64,000 nucleotides of DNA from Spirosomataceae bacterium TFI 002 (GTDB taxonomy: Bacteria; Bacteroidota; Bacteroidia; Cytophagales; Spirosomataceae), in contig LT907983.1 of assembly GCA_900230115.1 (NCBI GenBank), forward strand, positions 3,301,001 to 3,365,000, in the 5' to 3' direction. Below are positions 27,701-35,608 of this stretch, in pieces. The translations under genes were made by a program, and so were the position numbers. The notes under the pieces are model-generated. The model made no database searches. It was not told the origin of the DNA and saw only the letters and a list, made by a program, of their open reading frames with translations. Every line of letters begins with the position of its first letter. Positions within the stretch are counted from its first letter, which is position 1.

Positions 27701-28056
27701 TGACTCAAATGTATCTTCAAAAAGGATATTATGGAGGAGAGCGATTTATTAGCGAAGAGGTGATAGAAGAATGCACGAAATATCAATTTGATCCGAAAGT
27801 TAACAGAAGAGCTATCGCTTTTGACAAACTTCACCCTGACAAAAGCATTGCCAATGGTCCACAAATGGCTAGCCCATCTAGCTATGGACACAGTGGTTAT
27901 ACAGGTACATTTACTTGGATTGATCCTGAGTACAATATGAGTTTTGTTTTCTTTAGTAATAGAGTGTATCCAACTAGAGATAACAACAAAATTAGCTCAC
28001 TTAATATCCGTACAGAAGTTGGTAACCAGATCATTAGGACTTTGAAAGGGGAATAA
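24796..28056 (+). CDS. GH3 beta-N-acetylhexosaminidase fused to a beta-lactamase-fold serine hydrolase
   Basis: A 1086-residue exported fusion (signal peptide ending FFSTAQ). The N-terminal half is glycoside hydrolase family 3 of the NagZ type: IGQDFEWGLAMRLDS, AKHFPGHGDTGVDSHYDLPV and the region LTFTDAMDMQGA. Residues about 600-1080 are a class C beta-lactamase-like domain with Ser696-Val-Thr-Lys699, the YSD motif in GYVYSDLHYY, and the HSGYTGT motif. Together they suggest trimming of peptidoglycan sugars and peptides or esters in the periplasm. This fusion is widespread in Bacteroidota. It begins 39 bases after the propeller-like gene. Confidence 0.92.
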   Translation: MKNICLLVALVGVSFFSTAQKTTPPFLQNYNQNWVDSVFNSLTLDQKVGQLLMPRGNNSGQGYNPEKLKQWVKDYHIGGVVMFAGQPSVQAAIVNELQAISHIPMLIGQDFEWGLAMRLDSTVRFPYQMGLGAIRGNTDLIYEMGVEIAKQCKRIGVHVNYAPVVDINNNPNNPVINFRSFGEDKNEVSAKALAYMKGMQSQNLMVTAKHFPGHGDTGVDSHYDLPVIKHNKARLSDVELFPYKELIANGLTGVMTAHLSIPALDKSKNLASTMSKPIVTELLRNELGFEGLTFTDAMDMQGAVKYYPNGKALVMAILAGNDILETFEDVPTAVNAIKAAIESKELPMEILDARVKKILKAKSWVGLDRYQPAKIENLVADLNTYESEVLNAKIAEQMITLVKNQNDILPLKDLTQKIAFISIDEPNETVFQEMAARYTYVDRFAIAANASDEEVQSIHDAAHSYDKVVVALHLASIRPTTNYGITTSTQFALDALLENENVVVCVFGNAYSLAKLNNLEKAKGLVMAYQNTFEIQQAAAQAIFGAIPFKGKLPVNVNETYKINQGVELASIGRLSYGFPEQEGVNSVLLNARIDSVVNFGLNQKAYPGAVTEVAKNGRIIYRKAFGYHTYEAAELGADFEKRNSKTFEAGKKTDVMDNKNPFEPENAVRTVEKVAGVKYAPKGAVRLGDIYDFASVTKISTSALAVMQMMTNGQFSLDDNFGKHYEPFRASNKAELTFRDMLTHRSGLKAWIPFWMDCIDTTATIKNGLDLNPELITRFTYQPLPKRNWFQRVFGKAPDLKIDTLGSIAKNEDLWLSLLSTETIAWKPGIFSKSKTEQYNIEIADQLWMNKDHVGFIYNQIKDSPVKPDQGYVYSDLHYYTYPQFVPKIVGEEWETYLKKTYKKLGANTLTYNPRNYYALDRIVPTEMDTLFRKGQIHGRVHDEGAGMLRGISGHAGLFGSAEDLLKLTQMYLQKGYYGGERFISEEVIEECTKYQFDPKVNRRAIAFDKLHPDKSIANGPQMASPSSYGHSGYTGTFTWIDPEYNMSFVFFSNRVYPTRDNNKISSLNIRTEVGNQIIRTLKGE

Positions 28057-28077
28057 AAAATATCTATATTTGAGTAA

Positions 28078-28668
28078 ATGATAACTGACATCAACTTACT
28101 GGATTTTTCTAAAAAATACTCCTATAAGGATTATCTTACATGGTCTTTTAAAGAGCGTTTAGAACTACTGGCAGGTAAGATATTTAAAATGTCTCCTGCT
28201 CCTAGCTCAATGCACCAGAAAGTGTCAATGAGATTAATTCGGAGCTTTTTGCCAATTTTCGATAATGAAAAATGCCAATTATTTCACGCACCTTTTGATG
28301 TGAGACTGCTTGATTCGGATAAATCGACAGAGGATGACAATATTTACACTGTTGTTCAACCTGATATTTGCGTGATTTGCGACAATGCCAAAATTGATGA
28401 AAAGGGTTGTGTTGGAGCTCCTGATTTAATAGTTGAAATTCTTTCGCCTGGAAATACACAGAAAGAAATGAAACATAAGTTTGACCTTTATGAAGCCGCC
28501 CAAGTTCAAGAATATTGGTTAGTTGAGCCTAATGATAAGGTAGTTCTCGTTTACACTTTGAAAAATGGAAAATACATTGGTTTGAAGCCTTTTACTGAGG
28601 GTTCTGTTCTCAAAAGTGAATTGTTTCCAGATTTAGAAGTACACGTTTCTTCGTTATTTACAAACTAA
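28078..28668 (+). CDS. Uma2 family (DUF820) putative nuclease
   Basis: A 196-residue protein with the Uma2/PD-(D/E)XK fold signatures: QPDICVICDNAKIDEKGCVG, GAPDLIVEILSPGNTQKEM and KFDLYEAAQVQEYWLVEP. The Asp of QPD, the Glu of VEI and the Lys of MKHK are candidates for the metal-dependent active site. Members are abundant in cyanobacteria and many Bacteroidota, often in many copies; cellular function is unclear and may relate to mobile DNA or DNA maintenance. It lies 21 bases after the GH3 fusion and abuts the araD relic, sharing stop-codon bases with it. Confidence 0.87.
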   Translation: MITDINLLDFSKKYSYKDYLTWSFKERLELLAGKIFKMSPAPSSMHQKVSMRLIRSFLPIFDNEKCQLFHAPFDVRLLDSDKSTEDDNIYTVVQPDICVICDNAKIDEKGCVGAPDLIVEILSPGNTQKEMKHKFDLYEAAQVQEYWLVEPNDKVVLVYTLKNGKYIGLKPFTEGSVLKSELFPDLEVHVSSLFTN

Positions 28669-28799
28669 CACCCCTGCCCATAATAGGCATCTTTCCCATG
28701 CTTTCGCTCAAAGTGCTTCATTCTTAGCGAGTCTTTTATTCTTTGGGTATCAGGATTGATAGATAGCGTTAGCTGAGCCATTTTGGCGATTTCTTCGAG
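28665..28799 (-). pseudogene. Relic of the araD 3' end (45 codons)
   Basis: Read on the minus strand, this segment encodes LEEIAKMAQLTLSINPDT ... GKDAYYGQGC and a TAG stop, identical in protein to the last 44 residues of the araD gene 1.2 kb away. It differs from it at 9 of 135 nucleotides, every one in a third codon position (including the stop). Similarity ends abruptly near 28800, and no start codon or upstream domain exists, so it is a broken fragment. The synonymous-only differences mean the two copies diverged while both were under selection. Confidence 0.93.
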
Positions 28800-28869
28800 T
28801 ATAGTAAATTGTTACTTTTTGAGCATAAAAATCGATATTACTTCAATCCATTGGGGAAAGCTTTTTTAT

Positions 28870-29781
28870 TTACATCTTTCTTGCTTCTTGAATAGTCTTT
28901 TTCTCGTGTTTCAAATTGAAAACAATAAATAGAAAGAAAATTGAACAGAGGAAAAATGATACTAAAAGATTTTCATAGAAAATACTTCTTATCTCTTGAT
29001 TTACTTTGGTTTGCACGAAAAAGTTTAAAAGTGTTAGACCTTTACTTTTGAATTCAATAAGTACATACCCTAGGTTACCTATGACTATGAGCATTGATTC
29101 GATTGCTCCCAGAATGTAAATGGTGGATTTTCCATATTTTCCTTTGAAATATTTGTATCCAATAACAACGAAAAGTCCTGGAAGTACGGATAAAGCTGAA
29201 AATGAATTCCCCAAATATTGCCCTAAATAAACCCATAAAATTAGGGCAGGAATCGCAAAGAGAATGGAGCCTAAAATTCCAGAAGAATAAGTTTTATTAT
29301 TCTCTTCTTCAATGAAGTTCTTTTTTTGATTACTGTAGCACTCAGTGCATAAGATGGTAGCACCGTAGTTTAATTCATAAACTTTAACGAAGTCTTTTCT
29401 TTCGCAGTTAAAGCAGTTTTTACGCTCTTTTATTTTGCTTTCTTTGAAGAGTCCAACTAAATAATCAATAATGGTATAAACTTCTTTGTCTTTTGTAATG
29501 AAGAATTTATCTGAAATTGTAATAGTTATTTCGTTTTTGTTAATTACAAAAGTGTTTATCTTCAAAAATTCTTTATTCGAATTCAATTCATTTTTTACAA
29601 GGCTTTTTTGTTCCTTCGACAAATCAGCTGTTGACGCAATTATATAAGTGAAACTGCCATTATCTAACGGACTTGAATCACCTATTATAAAAAAGTAATT
29701 GTTGTGTAAACCAAATACCTCTTTTGAGGAAGCATACCAATCTAACTCTTTGGCAATTTTTCTTGCAGTTGGAAAAATCAT
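28870..29781 (-). CDS. Membrane protein with a two-CxxC zinc knuckle
   Basis: A 303-residue protein of unknown function. The N-terminal about 130 residues are soluble (LYNTLPHA-like features absent; the segment includes IDYLVGLFKESKIKERK). It is followed by a CFNC ... CTEC pair about 21 residues apart that probably binds zinc, and then four hydrophobic helices (IPALILWVYLGQYLG, LSVLPGLFVVIGYKYF, SMLIVIGNLGYVLIE, LLVSFFLCSIFFLFIVF). It is AT-rich, lies between the araD relic and intact araD, and probably entered the locus with that rearrangement. No homologous function recognised. Confidence 0.6.
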   Translation of the reverse strand: MIFPTARKIAKELDWYASSKEVFGLHNNYFFIIGDSSPLDNGSFTYIIASTADLSKEQKSLVKNELNSNKEFLKINTFVINKNEITITISDKFFITKDKEVYTIIDYLVGLFKESKIKERKNCFNCERKDFVKVYELNYGATILCTECYSNQKKNFIEEENNKTYSSGILGSILFAIPALILWVYLGQYLGNSFSALSVLPGLFVVIGYKYFKGKYGKSTIYILGAIESMLIVIGNLGYVLIEFKSKGLTLLNFFVQTKVNQEIRSIFYENLLVSFFLCSIFFLFIVFNLKHEKKTIQEARKM

Positions 29782-29837
29782 ATATATTCAGGAATTAGAA
29801 TATCCCTTTTCAATTAGCAATTATACGAAACCTTGCC

Positions 29838-30545
29838 TTAACACCCTTGCCCGTAATAAGCATCTTTCCCATGCTTTCGCTCAAAGTGTTTCATTCTAAG
29901 AGAATCTTTTATTCTTTGGGTATCAGGATTGATAGATAGCGTTAGCTGAGCCATTTTGGCGATTTCTTCAAGCACTGCTGCATTGTAAACAGACTTGGCA
30001 GCATCTTTCCCCCAAGTGAAAGGACCATGATTTTGTAACAATACCATTTCAACTTCTTTGTGAGAAAGCTTTTTGGCTTTAAATACATCAAAAATCTGAT
30101 TTCCAGTTTCGAACTCGTAGTCGCCTTTTATCATTTCGTCTGTTAGCACCGTTGCACATGGAATATCTTGATGGGTATGATCGGCATGTGTCGTACCAAA
30201 AATCGGAATATCGAGTCCTGCTTGTGCCCAAGCTACGGCATAAGTGCTATGAGTATGCGTAATACCGCCAATGTCTTCCCAGTTTTTGTACAGTTGTGCA
30301 TGGGTTTTGGTGTCTGACGAAGGTCTCATTTTGCCATCAACGACTTTGGCATCGTAATCCATGATTACAATGTCTTCGGGAGTGAGGTCAGCATAAGGTA
30401 CGCCGCTGGGTTTAATTGCAAAAACGCCCTTGTCTCTATCTACCGCACTTACATTCCCAAAAGTAAATATCACCAATCCCAACTTATCGAGTTGCATATT
30501 GGCCTCGTAGCATTCTTGTCTTAATGTTTTATATGTTGTTAGCAT
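29838..30545 (-). CDS. araD: L-ribulose-5-phosphate 4-epimerase
   Basis: From the ATG at 30545 the product has 235 residues, matching the family (231 in E. coli). It converts L-ribulose-5-phosphate to D-xylulose-5-phosphate. Signatures: GLVIFTFGNVSAVDRD, KPSGVPYADLTPEDIV, the metal-binding HTHSTYAVAWAQ and ADHTHQDIPCA, and VLLQNHGPFTWG. The open frame extends upstream to 30662, but that part translates a dispersed repeat and is rejected. It lies 315 bases after araA on the same strand, a large gap for an operon, with its own possible promoter. Confidence 0.94.
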   Translation of the reverse strand: MLTTYKTLRQECYEANMQLDKLGLVIFTFGNVSAVDRDKGVFAIKPSGVPYADLTPEDIVIMDYDAKVVDGKMRPSSDTKTHAQLYKNWEDIGGITHTHSTYAVAWAQAGLDIPIFGTTHADHTHQDIPCATVLTDEMIKGDYEFETGNQIFDVFKAKKLSHKEVEMVLLQNHGPFTWGKDAAKSVYNAAVLEEIAKMAQLTLSINPDTQRIKDSLRMKHFERKHGKDAYYGQGC

Positions 30546-30562
30546 TGTCTTTATCGATTTTT

Positions 30563-30588
30563 CGCCACCAAGACACCAAGGCACGAAG
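30563..30588. repeat. Short dispersed motif in the araD leader
   Basis: The minus strand reads CTTCGTGCCTTGGTGTCTTG followed by GTGGCG, an internally periodic phrase (CACCAAG-type, about nine bases apart). Similar phrases occur dispersed in intergenic DNA of many bacteria (memory, unverified). It is 18-43 bases before the araD ATG. Confidence 0.4.
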
Positions 30589-30676
30589 TTTTTAATTCTA
30601 TTTACTCGTTTAAGATTATTTGGCAAAATACTTGAAATACGCTCTAAGTAATAAGCTTGCAACTTTGGACAGTTTG

Positions 30677-30706
30677 AAAAAGTACTTTTGCGATTGTTTA
30701 TTCAAA
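30677..30706 (-). promoter_or_regulatory. Candidate promoter for araD
   Basis: On the minus strand TTTG (30703-30706) is followed after 18 bases by TACTTTTT, one base short of the TAnnTTTG consensus. It overlaps the palindrome AAAAGTACTTTT, which could be an operator. It is about 130 bases before the araD start. Confidence 0.35.
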
Positions 30707-30859
30707 AAAACTGTAACCTGAAACTGCATTCTGCTCACCTTGAGTTGATTGTAAGCACAACTCTATTTTCTTCCAACTCCCATCTTCCAATGTGTGAGCT
30801 GTTTACCTCAAATCACTTTCTCCTTTCTCCTTGTTCCTTTCTCCATCTTTCCCAAACTG

Positions 30860-32344
30860 TCACCTAAAAACAACCTCCCCCAATGCCAATTCCTTTTTAA
30901 ATCCTCCGATCCTTGTGTCATTGTCAATTACAACAACTTCTACATCGAACATTTCGGCAAAATCTTCTATTTGCTCTATTGTTAGGTTCTGGCTGTAAGC
31001 AGTATGGTGTGCACCACCAGCAAGAATCCATGCCTCACAACCAACTTCCATACTTGGTTGTGGTTTCCACAGCACTCGAGCAGTTGGTAGTTTTGGGAAT
31101 TTCTCTGTGACTTTGACTGCATCTACGGCATTCACAATGAGCCTAAACCTATTTCCCATGTCAACCAGTGAAACATTTAAAGCTTCGCCTTCGGCCCCAT
31201 CAAAAACTAACCTTACAGGATCGTCTTTGCCGCCTATTCCAAGCGGATGAACTTCGCATTTTACTTTTCCATGTGCTATAGTTGGGCATACCTCTAGCAT
31301 GTGAGAGCCAAGTACCATCGGATTTGTAGGGTTAAAATGATAAGTATAATCTTCCATAAAAGAGTTTCCACCTTTCAATCCGCTTGCCATTACTTTCAAG
31401 ACACGTACCATGGCGGAGGTTTTCCAGTCGCCTTCTCCTCCGTAGCCATAGCCTGCAGCCATCATTCGTTGCGAACCTATGCCGGGTAATTGACACATTC
31501 CATGTAAATCTTCGAATGTATTGGTATAGGCACCGTAGCCTCCGTCTGCCAAGAAAGCCTTCATACCCAATTCTATCCTGGCTGCTTCAATAAGCGAGGA
31601 ACGCATTGAGCCATTACTGGAAATAGAAGGCATCATTTCATAGTTAGCCTCATATTCTTTGATCAAGGTATTTATTTCAGCGTCCGAAATCTCATTAATT
31701 ACTTTGACTAAATCACCAACTCCATGTGTATTCACAGAGCAGCCAAACTTCATTTCGGCAGCAACTTTGTCTCCATCTGTAACCGCAACTTGTCTCATGT
31801 TATCTCCAAATCTCACAACTTTGAGATTTTGCATTTCATTTCTACCCACTGCAACTCTACACCAATCGTTGATTTTTTTAATAACACTTTCGCTTTGCCA
31901 GTGACCTACAACAACTTTACGTTTTTTACGCATTCGGGTCATAATGAACCCAAACTCTCTATCTCCGTGAGCACTTTGGTTTAGATTCATGAAATCCATA
32001 TCGATGTCATTCCAAGGGATATCTCTATTGAATTGTGTATGAAGATGGAGTAGGGGTTTCTGTAAAATATTCAAACCATTGATCCACATTTTGGCAGGCG
32101 AAAAAGTATGCATCCAAGCTATAATTCCAATACAACTCGTATTGGCACTTGCTTCTCTACATATAGCCGTTATTTCATCTGGAGTTTTTACAGTGGGCTT
32201 GAAAATTATTTTGACTGGAGCAGAGGAGTCCAAAGATTTCGCAATTTCTTCAGAGTGTTCCGCTACTTTTTGGAGGGTTTCAGGTCCGTAAAGGTGTTGA
32301 CTGCCTGTTACAAACCATATTTCAAATTGTCTTAAGTCTATCAT
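30860..32344 (-). CDS. araA: L-arabinose isomerase
   Basis: A 494-residue enzyme (E. coli 500) that converts L-arabinose to L-ribulose. Recognisable segments are FEIWFVTGSQHLYGPETL at the N-terminus, GIIAWMHTFSPAKMWI, LHLHTQFNRDIPW, VGHWQSESV, YEMMPSISSNGSMRSSLIEA, EDYTYHFNPTNPMVLGSHML and the C-terminal WILAGGAHHTAYS, which includes the metal-binding histidine region. It is intact and the second gene of araBAD, starting 8 bases after araB on the minus strand. Presence of araBAD implies growth on L-arabinose, likely from plant polysaccharide. Confidence 0.97.
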   Translation of the reverse strand: MIDLRQFEIWFVTGSQHLYGPETLQKVAEHSEEIAKSLDSSAPVKIIFKPTVKTPDEITAICREASANTSCIGIIAWMHTFSPAKMWINGLNILQKPLLHLHTQFNRDIPWNDIDMDFMNLNQSAHGDREFGFIMTRMRKKRKVVVGHWQSESVIKKINDWCRVAVGRNEMQNLKVVRFGDNMRQVAVTDGDKVAAEMKFGCSVNTHGVGDLVKVINEISDAEINTLIKEYEANYEMMPSISSNGSMRSSLIEAARIELGMKAFLADGGYGAYTNTFEDLHGMCQLPGIGSQRMMAAGYGYGGEGDWKTSAMVRVLKVMASGLKGGNSFMEDYTYHFNPTNPMVLGSHMLEVCPTIAHGKVKCEVHPLGIGGKDDPVRLVFDGAEGEALNVSLVDMGNRFRLIVNAVDAVKVTEKFPKLPTARVLWKPQPSMEVGCEAWILAGGAHHTAYSQNLTIEQIEDFAEMFDVEVVVIDNDTRIGGFKKELALGEVVFR

Positions 32345-32352
32345 TGTTTTGA

Positions 32353-33993
32353 TTAGAATTGATTCTCAATAAAACCCCCCAGTGAAAGGTATTTTTGATA
32401 AAGGCTTTTATAAATTTCGTGTTTTTCTAAGTTTGGTTGATACTCGGCATCAAACCCTGAGTTCATAGCCGATTGTGCTGTTGCAACATCTGGGTATACT
32501 CCAGCAGCCGTGGCTGCAAACATGGCCGCTCCTAATGCACATGCCTGATCGCTTTTGGCTACTTTAATGGGCATATTGAGTACATCGGATAAGGTTTGCA
32601 TTACAAATTGGGACTTTTTAGCTACACCTCCAATTGCAATAATTTGTTTGATGGGTACGCCTTCATTGATAAATCTATCTACTATGGCTTTTGACCCAAA
32701 AGCTGTTGCTTCAACTAGTGATTTGAAAACTACTGCAGCATCGCTACCAAGGTTTAATCCGCTAATTGCACCTTTAAGTGTATGGTTGGCATCTGGAGTT
32801 CTTCTTCCATTGAACCAATCAAGTGAGATGGGATCGTTTTCTGTTACATCAATTTGAGCTGCTTTTGCTGCCAGGTGTGGAATAAGCTGCTCTGTCAGTT
32901 TTGATGTCACGGAAGGATCTTCTACTAGCTCATTTATTGGGTCTAAAATTAATTTTTGAAACCATGCATATACATCTCCAAAAGCTGACTGTCCTGCTTC
33001 CATTCCTAGCATACCTGGTAAAATAGAGCCGTCTACTTGACCACATATTCCTTTGATAAAAAGGTGACCATAGGCCTCATTTGGTGCGATGAGCATATCG
33101 CAAGTGGAGGTACCCATTACTCTTACCAAAGAATAAGGCTCTATAGCTGCACCTACACCACCCATATGTGCATCAAAAGCACCAACTCCTATGATTACAT
33201 CCTTAGGTACTCCCAATTTTGCAGCCCATTCGCTGGAAATTGTACCCATCGCTTCATCCGAAGTATAAGTATTTTGGAATAACCTATCCCTTAAACCAGC
33301 GAGTAAGGGGTCTAATTCAGCCAAGAACTCATCGGACGGTAGTCCATCGAATTCTTCATTCCACATTGCTTTATGGCCTGCAGCACAGCGGCTTCTTTTT
33401 AATGTTTTGGGATCAGTATTACCTGTTAATTCGGCAGAAATCCAATCGCAATGTTCTACCCAAGAATATGCTGTTTGCCTAATGGTTTCGTCTACTCGAA
33501 GTGTTCTCAGTATTTTGGCCCAAAACCATTCTGACGAATATATCCCTCCTACATATTTTGTAAAATCAACCTTATGTTGCTTTGCTAGTCTGTTAATTTC
33601 TTCTGCCTCAGCATTGCCTGTATGATCTTTCCAAAGGATGAACATTCCATTTGGGTTTTCGGCAAACTCTGGGAGTAAAGCTAAAGGAGTACCGTTTTTG
33701 TCTACAGCTACTGGAGTTGATCCAGTAGTATCTACTGAGATGCCTACGATATTTTGAGCAACTTGAGGCCCTGCCTCTTTGAGAGCGGCAATTACTGTTG
33801 CTTCTAGGCCTTCGGTGTAGTCAAGTGGGTGTTGTCGAAATTGCGATGCACTAGGATTGCAATAAAGACCTTCTTTCCAACGCTTATAATAATGTACCGA
33901 TGTGGCAACTTCAGTTCCGTTATGAGCATTTACAATTAGCGATCGGACAGAATCGGAACCAAAGTCTATTCCGATTACATATTTTTCAGTCAT
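32353..33993 (-). CDS. araB: Ribulokinase
   Basis: A 546-residue FGGY-family kinase that phosphorylates L-ribulose. It begins KYVIGIDFGSDSVRSLIV (ATPase motif) and has DTTGSTPVAVDKNGTP, FILWKDHTGNAEAEEIN, SRCAAGHKAMWNEEFDGLP and the second FGGY-type region ALVEATAFGSKAIVDRF-like (VEATAFGSKAIVDRFINEG). Length fits the ribulokinase subgroup (E. coli 566). It is the first gene of araBAD; an arabinose transporter, araC/araR or GH43/GH51 genes are not within the window, so regulation cannot be read here. Confidence 0.96.
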   Translation of the reverse strand: MTEKYVIGIDFGSDSVRSLIVNAHNGTEVATSVHYYKRWKEGLYCNPSASQFRQHPLDYTEGLEATVIAALKEAGPQVAQNIVGISVDTTGSTPVAVDKNGTPLALLPEFAENPNGMFILWKDHTGNAEAEEINRLAKQHKVDFTKYVGGIYSSEWFWAKILRTLRVDETIRQTAYSWVEHCDWISAELTGNTDPKTLKRSRCAAGHKAMWNEEFDGLPSDEFLAELDPLLAGLRDRLFQNTYTSDEAMGTISSEWAAKLGVPKDVIIGVGAFDAHMGGVGAAIEPYSLVRVMGTSTCDMLIAPNEAYGHLFIKGICGQVDGSILPGMLGMEAGQSAFGDVYAWFQKLILDPINELVEDPSVTSKLTEQLIPHLAAKAAQIDVTENDPISLDWFNGRRTPDANHTLKGAISGLNLGSDAAVVFKSLVEATAFGSKAIVDRFINEGVPIKQIIAIGGVAKKSQFVMQTLSDVLNMPIKVAKSDQACALGAAMFAATAAGVYPDVATAQSAMNSGFDAEYQPNLEKHEIYKSLYQKYLSLGGFIENQF

Positions 33994-34112
33994 ATTTATT
34001 CTTAATTCAAGTGCAAAATATTAAATAAATGTATGTTCTCCTTTTTTCAAAGGGGCGAGAAGTAAATTCAAAAAGCAGCTACTGCCTAGTTAATGTCCTT
34101 GGTGCTGTTGAT

Positions 34113-35042
34113 TTACAATTCAAGTGGTACTACAATTGAATTTTCAATTGTTAGTTCAGTAGGTAAATTTAAGACAATTTCGTTTTTGAGTGCAGTAATT
34201 AGCTTTTCTTTGATATAATCTCTTTTGGTAAGAATTGCTACTTTTCTTACAGGTTGAGGTTCTCTGAATTCACGAAGTTTGCTTTTTTGTTTTTCGTCAA
34301 AATGCAAAGTGGCAAGTTTGGGTAAAATTGTGATGCCCAATTGCTGATCAACTAAATTGCGTAGGGTTTCTAAACTCCCTGAATTGTATTGAACTCTTTG
34401 GCTATCTTTATTTCTTAGTTCACACAGCTTTAAAATCTGAGATCGAAAACAGTGTCCTTCTTCTAATAATAATAGATCGTTTACGTCAATTTCTTCGGCC
34501 AATACAAAGTTTTTTTCAAAGGAACGAGCACTGTAGACAAGAAAAGGCTCTACATACAAAGGAGTAACTTTCCATGATTGTTCATTATCTAAAGGCACTA
34601 AAATACCAAGGTCTAGGCTCCCGTTTTCAAGTTGCTTTAATATGGACTCTGTGGTGAGTTCGTTGATTTTGAGAAGTACTTCAGGGTATTTTTGCGTAAA
34701 AGAGCTCACAAAAAGTGGAAGAAGGTAAGGGGCAATCGTTGGAATAATTCCTATCCTGAGTTCACCTCGGATATTTTCTTTCATGTCAATGCATATTTCG
34801 CCAAAACGCTCTGCTTCTTGTAAAATTTTTCTGGCTTGAATGATAAGCTTTTCTCCTACCTCGGTTGGGATAACTGGCTGTCGAGTTCTATCAAAAATCT
34901 TGATTTCATATTCGTCCTCCAGTTTATGAATCATCATACTTAAGGTTGGCTGAGTAACATGACAAGCATCTGCGGCTCTAGCAAAATGTCGATGTTTGTC
35001 TACCGCCAATATATATTCTAATTGTTGCAAATTCATTTTCAA
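34113..35042 (-). CDS. oxyR: OxyR-type LysR regulator (peroxide sensor)
   Basis: A 309-residue LysR-family protein with the N-terminal winged helix (LQQLEYILAVDKHRHFARAA, TQPTLSMMIHKLE) and a periplasmic-binding-like effector domain. Cys198 and Cys207 in EEGHCFRSQILKLCELR have the same nine-residue separation and local sequence as redox cysteines C199/C208 of E. coli OxyR, so peroxide-driven disulphide switching is predicted. It is divergent from an ankyrin-repeat gene, with 94 bases between. LysR regulators usually control such a divergent gene. Confidence 0.92.
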   Translation of the reverse strand: MKMNLQQLEYILAVDKHRHFARAADACHVTQPTLSMMIHKLEDEYEIKIFDRTRQPVIPTEVGEKLIIQARKILQEAERFGEICIDMKENIRGELRIGIIPTIAPYLLPLFVSSFTQKYPEVLLKINELTTESILKQLENGSLDLGILVPLDNEQSWKVTPLYVEPFLVYSARSFEKNFVLAEEIDVNDLLLLEEGHCFRSQILKLCELRNKDSQRVQYNSGSLETLRNLVDQQLGITILPKLATLHFDEKQKSKLREFREPQPVRKVAILTKRDYIKEKLITALKNEIVLNLPTELTIENSIVVPLEL

Positions 35043-35136
35043 ATATAGATAAAATCTATACAGGTATGAGTTTTATCAGTTTGATAAATACTGCAACTTT
35101 ACTTTCCTTTGGGGAAATTTAAAACGAAAAGAAAAA

Positions 35137-35595
35137 ATGGAGTTTTTTGATGCGATTAGAAAAGGTGATTTCGAGCAAGTAAAGGAAATGATAGCTTCTG
35201 ATACAAGTCTTGTTTCTAAACCGGATAGTAGAGGTTTTACCCCTCTAGTGATGGCCACTTATAGCAATCAATTGGAAATAGCTTCATTATTGCTAGCAAG
35301 TGGTGCAGATATAAATGCAAAAGATGCCAACGGAAATACTGCCTTGATGGGTGTATGTTTTAAAGGACCTATCGAAATCGTTACTTTTCTTCTAAAAAGT
35401 GGCTCAAATGTAAATGAGCAGAATAACTCTGGAGCTACGGCATTAATATATGCTGCTACTTTTGGGCAAAATGAAATTGCAGAACTACTTCTTCATCACA
35501 GTGCGGATAAAACCCTAACCGACAAAGATGGTAATTCTGCATTTACACACGCCAAATTAAAAGGCAATAAATTTTTGATTGAACTTTTGGGGTAA
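35137..35595 (+). CDS. Small ankyrin-repeat protein
   Basis: A 152-residue protein made of about four ankyrin repeats (GFTPLVMATYSNQLEIASLL, DANGNTALMGVCFKGPIEIV, NSGATALIYAATFGQNEIAE, DGNSAFTHAKLKGNKFLIEL). No signal peptide, so cytoplasmic. Ankyrin genes next to oxyR or catalase genes (AnkB of Pseudomonas) are known to be needed for full catalase activity or peroxide defence; a similar role is inferred because it faces oxyR across a shared promoter region. No catalase gene is present in the window. Confidence 0.87.
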   Translation: MEFFDAIRKGDFEQVKEMIASDTSLVSKPDSRGFTPLVMATYSNQLEIASLLLASGADINAKDANGNTALMGVCFKGPIEIVTFLLKSGSNVNEQNNSGATALIYAATFGQNEIAELLLHHSADKTLTDKDGNSAFTHAKLKGNKFLIELLG

Positions 35596-35608
35596 TGTGA
35601 TTGGGACA

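Larger units (their letters stand above)
30546..30859. other. Gap between araA and araD
   Basis: These 314 bases hold a dispersed short repeat next to the araD start, a 12-bp palindrome AAAAGTACTTTT (30678-30689), a candidate promoter for araD, and a hairpin (GAGTTG at 30742-30747 with CAACTC at 30758-30763). No gene is seen. Confidence 0.6.

Noticed and set aside
30546-30662. An N-terminal extension of araD (39 residues)
   Set aside because: The extension translates a dispersed repeat phrase and would exceed the family length; the ATG at 30545 gives the expected start.
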